NCBI RefSeq assembly: GCF_001583435.1
Contig: NZ_CP013251.1
Location: 2,865,215-2,929,214 of the forward strand
Reading direction: 5' to 3'
Length of the DNA stretch: 64,000 nt
DNA from: Endozoicomonas montiporae CL-33
GTDB taxonomy: Bacteria; Pseudomonadota; Gammaproteobacteria; Pseudomonadales; Endozoicomonadaceae
How positions within the stretch are numbered: the first letter of the stretch is position 1; every line of letters begins with the position of its first letter. Positions 8,301 to 17,269 of this stretch are shown here, one piece after another. The notes under the pieces were generated by a model. The model was not told the DNA's origin, ran no database searches, and saw nothing but the letters and a program-made list of their open reading frames with translations. The translations under genes and the position numbers were made by a program.

Positions 8301-9227
8301 GTGATACCTGACAACCGAAAAAATGCCGACAGGCCAGAACCAGCGAATAAGCTTTCAGATGCTGAGCGACAGGCGATCATAGATGTCTCTAACAGCGAGC
8401 GTTTCAAGAGCCTTCCTCCCAGTCAGATTGTTCCTGCACTGGCTGATGAAGGTGAGTACCTTGCGTCTGAGCGGACATTTTACCGAGTGCTCCATGAAGC
8501 GGGCCAGCAGAATCACCGTGGGAAGGCTGCCAGACCTAACCGACATAAGCCGACCTCTTATTGTGCAACAGGCCCTAATCAGGTGTGGACCTGGGATATC
8601 ACGTATTTAAGGTCTCCGGTAAGGGGCCAGTTCTACTACCTGTATCTCGTGATAGACATCTATAGCCGTATGATTGTCACTTGGGAAGTTCATGAAGTTG
8701 AGTCAGCTGAGTATGCATCCGAAATGATCACGAAAGCTTGTATAAAACGGGGTATCGGGGCGATGGAGTCACCGTTGGTTTTACACTCTGATAATGGCAG
8801 TGCAATGAAGGGCGGAACGATGCTGTCAACGCTGCAAAGTCTGGGCGTGGTGACCTCTTTCAGTCGCCCACGGGTCAGTGATGACAATCCATATTCTGAG
8901 GCTATATTCAGAACATTGAAGTACCGGCCTGGTTACCCCCGAAGTCCGTTTGCAGATCTGGAAGCTGCACGCAACTGGGTACATGGCTTCACTCAGTGGT
9001 ACAACGAAGAGCATAAGCACAGCGGGCTGAAATTTCTGACACCAGCCCAGAGACACAGGGGAGAAGCGAATGAGCTTCTAAATAATCGTAAAGAGGTTTA
9101 CGAACTTGCAAAGCAGCGTCATCCGGAGCGTTGGGGAAAGCGTTCAACAAGAGACTGGAATCTTGACTGTGAAGTCTGGTTGAATCCGGACAGGTCGATC
9201 ACTGGTCAACAAAAGGAAGTTGCGTAA
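8301..9227 (+). CDS. IS3-type transposase OrfB (DDE integrase)
   Basis: A 308-aa frame from a GTG, but the frame is open further upstream (to at least 8163; includes LPDRQNAVKLIEHAVSDGARQ...GLSERTIQRW, an HTH), so the natural product is probably an OrfAB fusion. The integrase core is complete: D in VWTWDITYL, D in LHSDNGSAMKG, E in DDNPYSEAIFRTLKYRP, then HSGLKFLTPAQRH. It catalyses strand transfer of its own element. Confidence 0.88.
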   Translation: MIPDNRKNADRPEPANKLSDAERQAIIDVSNSERFKSLPPSQIVPALADEGEYLASERTFYRVLHEAGQQNHRGKAARPNRHKPTSYCATGPNQVWTWDITYLRSPVRGQFYYLYLVIDIYSRMIVTWEVHEVESAEYASEMITKACIKRGIGAMESPLVLHSDNGSAMKGGTMLSTLQSLGVVTSFSRPRVSDDNPYSEAIFRTLKYRPGYPRSPFADLEAARNWVHGFTQWYNEEHKHSGLKFLTPAQRHRGEANELLNNRKEVYELAKQRHPERWGKRSTRDWNLDCEVWLNPDRSITGQQKEVA

Positions 9228-10756
9228 GATGAGGCGACAACTTTGTTGACAAATACCGCTTTAGGTAAACCACTATATTTCAAAACTCATTATAACAAAT
9301 ATTTTTTTGATATCATCCAATTAAAGAATTAATACGGGTTGATTACGGGATATTTTTTGATGAGGGTGCAGGTAAGGTCATTAGCATGGGTTAAGAGAGT
9401 GGTTTGCACACAAGCTTTCGGTGCCGATTCAAAACAGTTGATAGTATTCTCGGTGGATGGACTCTACTATAACTTTATCATAGGGACGACATTAAGCGGC
9501 ACCGCCTGAGATCAACCCTAATACAGATCGCCCGGTTTGCCTATCTCTGGCCGGATGTTCACGCTTTGCGCTCTTCTCCCAGAATGAAATCAGGCTTTTC
9601 AGGTCACGAGATAAGCACCGGCTTTTTTTCATTAGCGATTTCATGACATTTCCAAAAAGATGAGTGCCACATTTCGCCACTTTATGGGTCGATATTTCAG
9701 CATTCATATCGGCTTCCGTTGCATGAGCCAAATATCGCTTCAGTGTTGCTACAATAAACGACAGTAATATCAGGCTGATAACCAGAGTGGCAAATTTAGT
9801 ATTGAATCGGTGCCAGCCTGCATATGATTTAACTTCCTTGAATATCAGTTCAATCTGCCATCTCAGGCGATACGCCAAGAAGACTTGCTCCAAACTGAAA
9901 TTATCTCTGCTTAAATTAGTGACAATAAATACCCAGCACCCTCTCTGACCGTTCCAGCGCACAACAAGACGAAATGTTCGCTTACTCAGTTGAGACCACT
10001 CAACATCAAGATCCATGCACTTGTCTTTGGGAAAGGAAGACAATACTTCATTGAGCTTTTTCCCTTCGTAACGGTGATACTGCTTACCGTCCTCTCTTTC
10101 ACACCAGTGAATAACCGGATTGATACTTTGTGGTGCCCTGCACAGAAAGCAGCCTTCCCGATCATCAACAGCCCCGAAGTACTCCAGCTCGAAATAACCG
10201 GCATCAATAAGTATCAACGTCCGCTTCAGAGAAGAGTGAAGCGCCGGCAGGCAAGCTCTTTCCGAACGAGTATCTTCTGTCATTTGTACGCGGACAAAAC
10301 TATCTTCAAGCAAATCGACAGTAGCATGCATTTCGATGGCAGCTGGACTGACTTTGTTAAACCGCCCCGGCAAAACGTCCTTAAGCTCGTCATAGACGGC
10401 CTGAGACGAACCATCATGGAGCCAGATATGTTGAAATTCAGAAAAGGGACTGCTTGGTTCAAAGCTAATTACTTTGCGACTGACAGCATCAAGACACCGC
10501 AGCCAGAGCCAGAGAATCAACAGGGGAAGAGAAGTCTTTTTGACTTGCTCCCGCCATGAATGGTCAGAAATGTTCAAACCGGTCATCTCAATAAACTTCC
10601 GGTACAAGTCAGCCTGTGTCGTTGAACATCCGTCACCACCAAGGCAGGCAATAAAGGCTATGATGAGTTCGAGAGGCGGTAGTGGCACAGTTCTGTGATT
10701 CTAGCCCTGTCTGCTAAAATACGACATTCGGCAACTTTGAAAAATGCGGTTTAAAA

Positions 10757-11038
10757 ATGTGCCTTACGCAAGTCCTCTGTACAACATGTGGCAGTAACCA
10801 AGTTCGGCCTTTCGGATACAGCACTCATGATGTTCCACGATACTATTGCTGTAATGACAAATGTGAAATCAAAACCTTCATGCTTGAATATCGCTACAAG
10901 GCCTGTGAGCCTGGCGTTAAAGAAAAAATCATCGATATGGCAATAAATGGCAGCGGAATCAGGGATACAAGTAAAGTACTCGGAATAAGCAAGACAACAG
11001 TAATAAAGACTCTAAAAAAAAAGAAAGCGGTCTGGTAA
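10757..11038 (+). CDS. insA: IS1 InsA
   Basis: A 93-aa protein with the IS1 InsA zinc-binding pattern CTTCGS...YYCCNDKC (residues 9-35), followed by a helix-turn-helix (GSGIRDTSKVLGISKTTVIKTLKKKK). It binds the element ends and represses transposition when made alone. A run of nine A residues (11014-11022) just before its stop is the expected -1 frameshift site for making the InsAB' transposase. Confidence 0.88.
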   Translation: MCLTQVLCTTCGSNQVRPFGYSTHDVPRYYCCNDKCEIKTFMLEYRYKACEPGVKEKIIDMAINGSGIRDTSKVLGISKTTVIKTLKKKKAVW

Positions 11039-11514
11039 AGGTCAACCCAAATATTCAAACTATTGATCTCAAGTCAGATGCAATTATTCATGTAGGGCTT
11101 GTCTGCCAAGAGGCTGAGCTAGATGAGCAGTGGTCGTATGTTCATGATAAATCGAACCAACGCTGGCTTTGGTATGCTGTTGATCACGCTACAAATACCG
11201 TGCTTGCTTATGTTTTCGGAAAACGGAAAGATGAAGTTTTTAAAGAACTCAAAACACTTCTGAAGCCATTTGGTATTAATAAATTTTACACCGATGATTG
11301 GGGAGCCTATGAGCGACACCTTGATGAAAACATGCATATTATTGGTAAAGCAAACACTCAGAAGATAGAGCGTAAAAACCTTAATTTTCGGACTTGGATT
11401 AAACGGTTGGCCAGAAAGACAATTTGTTTTTCAAAGCTCGAAAAGATGCACGATATTGTTATTGGATTATTGATTAATAAAGTTGAGTTTGGGGTCAATA
11501 TTCACGCGATATAA
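11020..11514 (+). CDS. insB: IS1 InsB, transposase catalytic part made by -1 frameshift
   Basis: Open in the -1 frame from the A9 tract (ESGLVKVNPNIQTID...). Catalytic residues are visible as D in AELDEQWSYV, D in FYTDDWGAYE and the terminal E/R region IERKNLNFRTWIKRLARKT. It ends ...GVNIHAI. There is no clear independent start, so translation as the InsA-InsB' fusion is expected. It appears intact. Confidence 0.85.
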   Translation, partial: KESGLVKVNPNIQTIDLKSDAIIHVGLVCQEAELDEQWSYVHDKSNQRWLWYAVDHATNTVLAYVFGKRKDEVFKELKTLLKPFGINKFYTDDWGAYERHLDENMHIIGKANTQKIERKNLNFRTWIKRLARKTICFSKLEKMHDIVIGLLINKVEFGVNIHAI

Positions 11515-11771
11515 CAGTTCTGGCCCACTACCCGAGAGGCTTTATGAGTCGATGCCTGACAGTAAAACCAAGCTCTTCTGCCATCAGGGTCAATTCATCT
11601 TCTGAGAAGCACTTCTGCAAAGTATTTTTGATGGTACTAATCTGAGAGGGGTTCATCTCTTTAACCATGGTCAGTTGTCGTTGCTATAACAAGTTTGACC
11701 ATGGGAGGTGAACCTGCAGGATTACTCTCACTAGTGATTAATGCTTAATGTCGTCCCTATGATAACTTTAT

Positions 11772-12123
11772 CAAGAACTGGTGAAGGTTCAGAGCAGTTG
11801 ATAGCTGAACTTCATCCTCAAATCGTCATGACCGCATCTCCGGTCACCCCGCACTATGAAAATAATGTTCTGCCACAATACAACTGAAGCAGAACCTGAC
11901 AGTGGTCGATGTTTTTGCAGTGGCTTTTAGACCCTGAACTCAAATTGACCTGGGCTGGATCGTTCGCACCCTCGCTTATCTCATGATTCAGAGCTGGCAC
12001 CATCAGGTTCCATCTCTGGAACATTGAATGCACGGCAAACAGCCCTTTTCTCCAAGTGAGATTATGGCGATCCGATTCAGTCCGTCAGGCTCTGCCGTTC
12101 CTCCGTGAACGTTTGGAGCATAG
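11772..12123 (+). other. Gene-free stretch with unrecognised remnants
   Basis: About 350 bases between the IS4 right flank and the IS110 fragment. All frames are short. The 10-bp IS4 duplication continues into this stretch, so it and the DNA left of 9469 were once contiguous. It is probably debris of older elements. I see no promoter, RNA gene or intact reading frame. Confidence 0.4.
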
Positions 12124-12312
12124 ATGATGCAAACGATTGTGAAAAACTGTGCGGGCATTGATGTCCATAAAATGATGGTCATGGTTGCCATTCGCAAGGA
12201 AATGCCTGAAGGCGATACTCAGGTGCTCACTCGTGAGTTTGGCACTTTCCGCAAAGACCGAGAGTTAATGTGTCAGCTAATCCCGCACAACATACGCCTT
12301 AAGTCGTATTAA
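12124..12312 (+). pseudogene. IS110-family transposase, N-terminal fragment
   Basis: 62 codons beginning MMQTIVKNCAGIDVHKMMVMVAI. The CAGIDVHK stretch is the first motif of the IS110 DEDD transposase (the D binds a catalytic metal). A full-length protein is 300-400 aa, so this is a truncated remnant; similarity ends near the FGTFRKD segment. Downstream to about 12510 there are only short frames. Confidence 0.7.
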
Positions 12313-12510
12313 AACTGATTGGTCGTACAGATAATTGATGAGCGCATAAAAACTGCCTCACGCTTTTCGTGCTCCTTTTCCAGTTTGTTTACCCTGAAAC
12401 CCCGGCTACGATGATCGCTATGATGTGTCGAACTGGATCTTTCTTGCAGCAGTACCGTGAATGATCGCTTGGAACATCTCCTCCCAACTCTCAATCAGCC
12501 AGGAAAGAAA

Positions 12511-12566
12511 GTAACGCTTGGTTCAGCCGCCGCCGTAGGCGGTCGGCTGGAACCATTTGTTATGCC
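12511..12566 (-). other. attC-like integron recombination site
   Basis: Read on the minus strand the site begins GCATAACAAATGG, has a near-perfect palindromic core around CCGCC-TAC-GGCGG, and ends CCAAGCGTTAC, closely resembling the aadA-type attC (TAACAA...AAGCGTTAG). When the palindrome is folded, the plus strand, which would be the recombined bottom strand, has two unpaired bases, a T and a G, on one side of the stem. Extrahelical T and G bases on the bottom strand are the known recognition feature for integron integrases. The outer 1R core (GTTAC) departs from the GTTRRRY consensus. It lies about 40 bases after the stop of the next gene, the normal place for attC in a cassette. Confidence 0.65.
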
Positions 12567-12604
12567 TCGTTTATTGGATTTTATCTGAAAATTTTGTAAT
12601 CAAA

Positions 12605-13114
12605 TCATTCAACTTTGTTTCTAAATGAAATTTCTGTTCTTGTCACCATGCAAGCTTTGCCATTAAGTTGTGGTGTCAAGTATGCATTTGCATTGCCATC
12701 TTTTGTTTGTAACACTGTAGTCTGATTATTTAAGCTGCCAGTGAATTCCCAGTTATTGAATACCTCATCTCTTGCAATGATACAGGGCTGATCAAGCACA
12801 AATGTTTCTGAGTAACTCGTATCGCATCCTGATTCTCCATTCGGAGCTGCAATTATTCTTATGTGGCTATCTCCATCACTATAATCTTTTACTGATAGTG
12901 CATCATAAAGTCTAGAATCAACATCAATATCATCAATCCACTTAGCATGAGTTCCATGCTTTTTATCTTCAATATAAAAATCAGCAACAGATTTGATTCT
13001 TGAATAACACTGATTTATTCCATTTTCTTTTGCCATACTTGAGACAGTAGTTAGAGAAAAGGCAGGGGTTGCTACGACAATTAAACTCATAGCTGTAATT
13101 AATCTTAATATCAT
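12605..13114 (-). CDS. Secreted protein of unknown function, probable integron cassette gene
   Basis: A 169-aa protein with a clear signal peptide (MILRLITAMSLIVVATPAFS, cleavage probably after AFS). The mature part has four Cys residues (in NQCYSR, SGCDTS, QPCIIA, KACMVT) suited to two disulfides in the periplasm or outside. No family recognised. A ribosome-binding site (TTAGGAGTAAGAA) precedes the ATG; its GTTAGGAG resembles the start of a gene cassette just after a recombination point, and an attC-like site follows the stop. Gene plus attC therefore look like one cassette. No integrase gene is in the window. The DNA is AT-richer than the housekeeping genes. Confidence 0.7.
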   Translation of the reverse strand: MILRLITAMSLIVVATPAFSLTTVSSMAKENGINQCYSRIKSVADFYIEDKKHGTHAKWIDDIDVDSRLYDALSVKDYSDGDSHIRIIAAPNGESGCDTSYSETFVLDQPCIIARDEVFNNWEFTGSLNNQTTVLQTKDGNANAYLTPQLNGKACMVTRTEISFRNKVE

Positions 13115-14119
13115 TTCTTACTCCTAACATGTATTTGGTTAAAATATCAGCAAGTCCATAAAGGTTGTTTTTATTTGTTTCTGTATATCCGAAAATAACA
13201 CTAAGAATATATGCGTAAAATCACCTACTTGAATTTTTGTTAGTAATCTCGTATTTAGAGGCATAACGCAGAATCAATTTCCAGAGATAGGTGCGTGTTC
13301 CACGCGCCCTTAGTTTCAGGGCTTTCTGGAAGACCGGGCAACATAGTTGCTGTATTTGATCCACCAGGAAAGCCAGGAAGGTCAGGTAAGCCAGATTGGT
13401 TGCCAGGTGCTGCTCACCGTGACCATAGTTGTGTTCAAGTTCGTAGCCTTGGTTCTTCAGGGTATTGAAGGTTTCATTTTCTATGTGCCAACGACATCTT
13501 CCTCCTTCGGCTGTGGGGAGTACAGTTTCTTCGGTTAACGGGATGTCGGTTATCCAGCCCCAGGTGTGCCGTTTGCCTTTCTTGTCTGTTTCGACGTAAT
13601 CAAGCACATTGACGATTTCAACCGGTTCAGTCTTGTTCAGGGGAACCCCATTGGCATAACGGCACCAGTGTTTGGCACCGTTGCCGTCAGTCATCTCAAA
13701 TCGTTTGACATCGCCCTTCTGATCCAGCGCATCCATAGCCTCAATCATCGAAGTGTGATTGCCATCTTTGGCAACAATGATGTAGTGCCACCCATAACTT
13801 CTTATCAGTCGAACTGTCGGACCATCAGCGTAGAGACCGTCCAGCACAATAACCAGCTTCAATTGCGGGTGATCTCGCTTGATGTCTGAAAGGAGACGTT
13901 TGAGGGCATTTTTTTCACAGTCATTCTTGGTTGTGCCATCTTGGTGAACAATGGGCTCGGGGGCCAGAGGCAATACGGTTTCTCTGTCAGGATGGACAAT
14001 GCAGGCGGCCAGCATCTGGTGATAGTAAGCTTCATTGGCCTTACCTTCATTTTTTATACAGCACTCCTGACAGCGGCACTTGCCGGAGTAGTAAAGCCCT
14101 GTCCCATCAATGGCTAATA

Positions 14120-15765
14120 CTCGATGCTGCAGTTTTACCTAAACAAGTAACGTATTTATCTCGATTCTAAGCTGCATCTAAAAGTTTAAACTTCCGGGCG
14201 TGTGCTTTGAGTGAGTCAGTTGCCTTTTGTTCTCCCAGGTCTCTACCAGCCATATGCCTGCTCGACTCCCGCTTGGGCAAAGTATGCTCTAAGGCTAAGG
14301 CCAGAGCCTTAAGCTCGGTATCTGGATCTTCCGATTCAACCACTGATTTCACCGTAGCAAGCAAGGCTTCTGCATTGAGGCGTTCGATCAGACAGCCTGC
14401 GGGCATTCCGGCCTGTTTGTTTTTCAGTAGGACGAATTGCTCAGGGTGCAGTAACAGCATGTGTTCGCACAGCAGGCTCAGGATCACGCCGCGCTGCGAT
14501 CCGTCAGCACCTTGCTGTTTGCTCAACCTGTTCCAGCCACAATGAGCTTTCCAGTCTTGAATGAAAACCTCGACCAACCACCTCAAGGTGTAAATCCTGG
14601 CTATGTCGGTATGCCGCCATGACATATCTGAAGCCACCAGATAGCGATAATCCTCTTCACCCTCATACTTCAGGGCAATAACAAAACGTCTTTTCCCATG
14701 AGCCTTAACATACAGCCGAGCAGCCAGCATCGTGACCTGCTCTTCTTTGCCACCGCGTATTATGAGTTGAGTTTCAGCGCCTTTCTGGCGCGAAAAGTAA
14801 GCTTTGAGAGTCGCTTCCGAGTGGTTTCGGTTGGATACTTTCTGATTCGAGCGCAGTTGGCTGACAACCTGGGCTCCGCCTGTTATTTCCGCAGCCTTAT
14901 CCATAAAGTCTCCTGTGCCATACAGTGCATCAGCGAGAATTGCTTTGATCGTAATGTTGGGAAACGAATCAACAAATTCTTGCAGCATAACCAGCGTCAA
15001 CGACTGCATGGTGGGGTAACGAACATGATCTGGCTCAGGACGGTTCGGTCGTTCTTTTTTCTGAATGCCTTGCTTCCTGAGCGCCTTGTCTTTCTTCCTC
15101 CATGCAGATAACTCAGGGTCAGGAATATAAAAGCGAAACCCTACTGGAAAGGTAGCTACTTCAGTAACGAGCACCATAAACACCAGTTCCTGCCCATTAA
15201 AATAACCACCTGTTGATTTGTCTTTTATCTTATGGGCACCGTCGATTTTTGAAGTCCTTTTAGTGCGCTTTTTTCCTGTATCGTCGATAGCAAGGGTTCC
15301 ACTTTGTATTCCATAGCGTAGAAGAATATTTCTGACGCTGGCCTGTAGCAGGCTTTGCCATGCAATTTCTGCTTGATAAAACATCCAGCACAGACGGGTC
15401 GCTTTGAATCTGCCTAAGCTTCTGCGCTCAAAAGCAGCCCAGTTAATAGTTTTAGTTACCACGATTCCCATGATAAAAACGCCCAGTGCCACTTTCTGGG
15501 ATCTACTCAACTGCGCAGAGGAATTGATGGACTTGAGCGAATCATTCAAAGCATCCAGAAAGGCAGTGACAACGGGTAATGGGCGAATTAGCAAGATACG
15601 ACACTTGACGGTTATTAAGTTCCTATGAGATCTTACCTCCAACCTGCTGCTGTGGCTATGATGGAATCTCGCAAGGCTTGAATTCGGAGCTGCAGTAGTA
15701 GTCTGCTCTTATGCCACCCTGCCATTTCCTGCTCTCCCTCAAATATCAAAAACTGCAGCATCGAG
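14120..15765 (-). mobile_element. IS4-type insertion sequence, copy A (1646 bp, 5-bp target duplication)
   Basis: Inverted ends CTCGATGCTGCAGTTTT, with a 5-bp duplication TAATA at 14115-14119 and 15766-15770. A same-length copy lies at 54809-56454 in the same orientation, with duplication TCATA. The two independent duplications define the ends exactly. It carries one transposase gene. Confidence 0.93.
14167..15642 (-). CDS. IS4-superfamily transposase, copy A
   Basis: Up to 491 aa from a TTG start. DDE motifs are visible: LAIDDTGKKR (first D, near residue 120), ILADALYGTG (second D, near residue 235) and the IS4-type Y-(2)-R-(3)-E-(6)-K signature in YTLRWLVEVFIQDWK. The true start is uncertain: no ATG lies near the 5' end, and a GGAGGT at the start of the frame suggests initiation slightly downstream. 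The protein is identical to copy B, which argues for recent transposition. The subgroup is not assigned; 5-bp duplications are unusual for classical IS4. Confidence 0.9.
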   Translation of the reverse strand: MEVRSHRNLITVKCRILLIRPLPVVTAFLDALNDSLKSINSSAQLSRSQKVALGVFIMGIVVTKTINWAAFERRSLGRFKATRLCWMFYQAEIAWQSLLQASVRNILLRYGIQSGTLAIDDTGKKRTKRTSKIDGAHKIKDKSTGGYFNGQELVFMVLVTEVATFPVGFRFYIPDPELSAWRKKDKALRKQGIQKKERPNRPEPDHVRYPTMQSLTLVMLQEFVDSFPNITIKAILADALYGTGDFMDKAAEITGGAQVVSQLRSNQKVSNRNHSEATLKAYFSRQKGAETQLIIRGGKEEQVTMLAARLYVKAHGKRRFVIALKYEGEEDYRYLVASDMSWRHTDIARIYTLRWLVEVFIQDWKAHCGWNRLSKQQGADGSQRGVILSLLCEHMLLLHPEQFVLLKNKQAGMPAGCLIERLNAEALLATVKSVVESEDPDTELKALALALEHTLPKRESSRHMAGRDLGEQKATDSLKAHARKFKLLDAA

Positions 15766-16242
15766 TAATAGGTAATGATCCTTCAGGCCGGCGCAAGAAA
15801 AGCGGAAGCCCTTGAGCCCTCCACCCCGCTGTACTTCATTGAACAGCAGCTTGAAAGGTTCTCTCATTGCCCCTGGATCTACAGGATCAAGGGTGGAGCG
15901 CATGTAAGTGTCACAGGGTATCCTGCCTTGAACCCGGTATAGATGCTTCAAGTTGAACTTGAGTTCTTCGGTTTCCCGCTCACGGTCAAACTCCAGCAAG
16001 GATGGGTACTTGAGGTGCATCATAGCGAAAGCCGACATCAAGGTGTCCAGCAATGAAATCTTGTCTTTACGGCGGTTTGGGCGGTGGTCTGGAATGCTGT
16101 CGAAGCTGTCGTAGATCATCTGGATCATGCTGTCGAGGCACAGATGCTTTCGTGGTTTATGATCAGGCATGGCTCTGAATAACTGATTACGGTCGTCTAT
16201 CCCCCAAAATTAGACGCAAAAGTCTGCGAATGCTTCAATTTT

Positions 16243-16536
16243 CTACGCTGCTGAATCCCTTGTGATTACTGGTTGTAATTGAAAGTGCGGGATTAGCTGG
16301 TTGCGTTTAAATATTTCTCTCGCCGTAATGCTTTTTACCGTTTGGACAATATCCTTAGGACTTAGCGTTGGTACTGACTGTATCAAAAAGTGGACATGAT
16401 CCTTGTCTGTCCCAATTTCCAAAAAATATATCTCATAACGGTCAGTTATATCTAAACAAACTTTCTTGAGTGTGTCGTCTACATCTGCACTGAACACTAC
16501 TCGTCTATATTTTGCAGGGCAGACTAAATGATACAT
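16243..16536 (-). pseudogene. tnpA: IS200/IS605 TnpA (HUH, Y1 transposase), truncated
   Basis: 97 codons starting MYHLVCPAKYRRVVFS and including the HUH metal-binding motif in TDKDHVHFLIQ. A complete TnpA is about 130-150 aa and has a catalytic Tyr in the C-terminal helix; here similarity stops after HFQLQPVI and the Tyr region is missing. The break coincides with the edge of the split DDE transposase element. The frame is open upstream of the ATG (SGNVTVL), so the original start may be a few codons earlier. Confidence 0.75.
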
Positions 16537-16610
16537 AAGTACAGTTACATTGCCTGAATTCGGATAAAACTGCTTTTAGCCATCTCTCCAATGTAGACAC
16601 AAACCCATGC

Positions 16611-16645
16611 TGCGGCTAACGCCGCAGAATCGCAGCAAGCTGCGG
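16611..16645 (-). other. Subterminal hairpins, probable IS200-type left end
   Basis: Two small palindromes upstream of the tnpA remnant: TGCGGC-taac-GCCGCA (16611-16626), then GCAG-caag-CTGC within 16631-16645. IS200/IS605 ends are recognised as such subterminal stem-loops instead of inverted repeats. Assignment rests on position and structure only. Confidence 0.4.
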
Positions 16646-16887
16646 GGAATCAGACCCTAGGCTTCGCATTGAAACTGCTTCTCAAAACCTTGGCCACGAC
16701 AACCTGAAAACGACAAAGCAATATTTACGATCAAGAAAGTATACTCGCACAACACCATTTTCAGAGGCGGTATCAGGAGCGGATTGATGCAAAAGTTTCA
16801 CTCTGGTGAAATATTTGATCGTTTCACCCGACTGACTTACGTACAAAGATCACAGTATGAAGAATATGCAAGAATTGAAAATGAGAA

Positions 16888-16978
16888 TGGCGGAGGGAGA
16901 GGGATTCGAACCCTGGGCAGGCTATTAACCTACGCCGGTTTTCAAGACCGGTACTTTCAACCACTCAGTCATCCCTCC
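16888..16978 (-). tRNA. tRNA-Ser (anticodon UGA), copy 1
   Basis: Reading the minus strand: acceptor stem GGAGGGA pairs with TCCCTCC, followed by discriminator G and an encoded CCA. The anticodon arm is CCGGT-CTTGAAA-ACCGG with TGA in the loop. It has a long variable arm as expected for serine (GTAGGTTAATAGCCTGC) and a T-arm GGGTTCGAATCCC. It decodes UCA. It differs at several paired positions from the two following copies. Confidence 0.95.
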
Positions 16979-17032
16979 GCAGGGAATAACACTGCTATAA
17001 AAAGCAATATTACTGAGACTTTTAAAATGAAG

Positions 17033-17123
17033 TGGCGGAGGGACAGGGATTCGAACCCTGGGTGGGCTATTAACCCACGCTGGTTTTCAAGACCAGTGCT
17101 TTCAACCGCTCAGCCATCCCTCC
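17033..17123 (-). tRNA. tRNA-Ser (anticodon UGA), copy 2
   Basis: Same architecture, with anticodon stem CTGGT/ACCAG around CTTGAAA, long variable arm GTGGGTTAATAGCCCAC and encoded CCA. The stem differs from copy 1 by compensated changes, so both should fold. Confidence 0.95.
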
Positions 17124-17178
17124 GCAAAGAACAACAGTGTATAGAAACAGTATTGTTTTGTGCGCTGCATGTAAAATG

Positions 17179-17269
17179 TGGCGGAGGGACAGGGATTCGA
17201 ACCCTGGGTGGGCTATTAACCCACGCCGGTTTTCAAGACCGGTGCTTTCAACCGCTCAGCCATCCCTCC
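17179..17269 (-). tRNA. tRNA-Ser (anticodon UGA), copy 3
   Basis: Nearly identical to copy 2 but with the CCGGT/ACCGG anticodon stem of copy 1. The three genes lie about 55 bp apart on one strand and probably form one transcript. This copy is nearest the promoter side. tRNA genes are common island attachment sites, and the mobile-element cluster begins just beyond copy 1. Confidence 0.95.

Larger units (their letters stand above)
7591..9251 (+). mobile_element. Second IS3-type insertion sequence (about 1661 bp)
   Basis: The left end TGTCAGCATAGTTGTCACCT and the right end (reverse complement TGTCAACAAAGTTGTCGCCT) form imperfect inverted repeats of about 25 bp around two transposase frames. 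No target duplication is evident. It differs in sequence and orientation from the IS3 copies at 3836 and 47435. About 230 bp of AT-rich sequence without recognisable genes separates it from the IS4 element downstream. Confidence 0.82.
10678..11532 (+). mobile_element. IS1-family insertion sequence (855 bp) inside the IS4 transposase
   Basis: Ends GGTAGTGGCACAGTTCTGT and, on the other strand, GGTAGTGGGCCAGAACTGT; direct repeats CGAGAGGC lie at 10670-10677 and 11533-11540. The length, the GGT-type end and the InsA/InsB coding arrangement all fit IS1. Confidence 0.92.
9492..11668 (-). pseudogene. IS4-family transposase gene interrupted by IS1
   Basis: The 5' piece starts at ATG 11668 (MVKEMNPSQISTIKNTLQKC) and runs to the IS1 at 11532. 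The 3' piece resumes at 10677 with LELIIAFIACLGGDG. Removing the IS1 and one copy of its 8-bp duplication joins the frames exactly (...RLIKPLELIIAFIA...). The catalytic region keeps the DDE motifs, including the IS4 YREK signature in YRLRWQIELIFKEVK. The 398-aa frame now starting inside the IS1 (10688) lacks the first ~45 native residues, so activity is doubtful. Confidence 0.88.
9479..11761 (-). mobile_element. IS4-family insertion sequence carrying a nested IS1
   Basis: Perfect inverted repeats CATAGGGACGACATTAAG at both ends and a 10-bp target duplication ATAACTTTAT (9469-9478 and 11762-11771), a length expected for IS4. Without the nested IS1 and its duplication the element is about 1420 bp. 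It holds a single transposase gene, interrupted near its 5' end by the IS1. Confidence 0.92.
13221..16170 (-). pseudogene. DDE transposase gene split by IS4-type element copy A
   Basis: The N-terminal part (16170 to 15766) starts MPDHKPRKHLCLDSMIQMIY; the C-terminal part (14114 to 13221) starts AIDGTGLYYSGKCRCQ. Removing the 1646-bp element and one TAATA duplication gives a single uninterrupted frame of 432 codons (...KDHYLLAIDGTGLYY...). Visible transposase features are the first Asp in AIDGTG, VIVLDGLYADG, and a Glu-containing end motif in RWHIENETFNTLKNQG followed by LEHNYGHG. I recognise it as a DDE transposase but cannot fix the IS family; its own terminal repeats were not found with confidence. 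It itself seems to have landed in an IS200-like gene at about 16250. Confidence 0.78.

Noticed and set aside
12313..12500. Possible second cassette downstream of the attC-like site
   Set aside because: Only short broken frames; no second attC or intact gene is visible.
13190..13230. Terminal inverted repeat of the split DDE transposase element
   Set aside because: Only a weak match (GCGTAAAAT against GCGTAGAAAAT near 16240) was found; not reliable enough to define the element ends.
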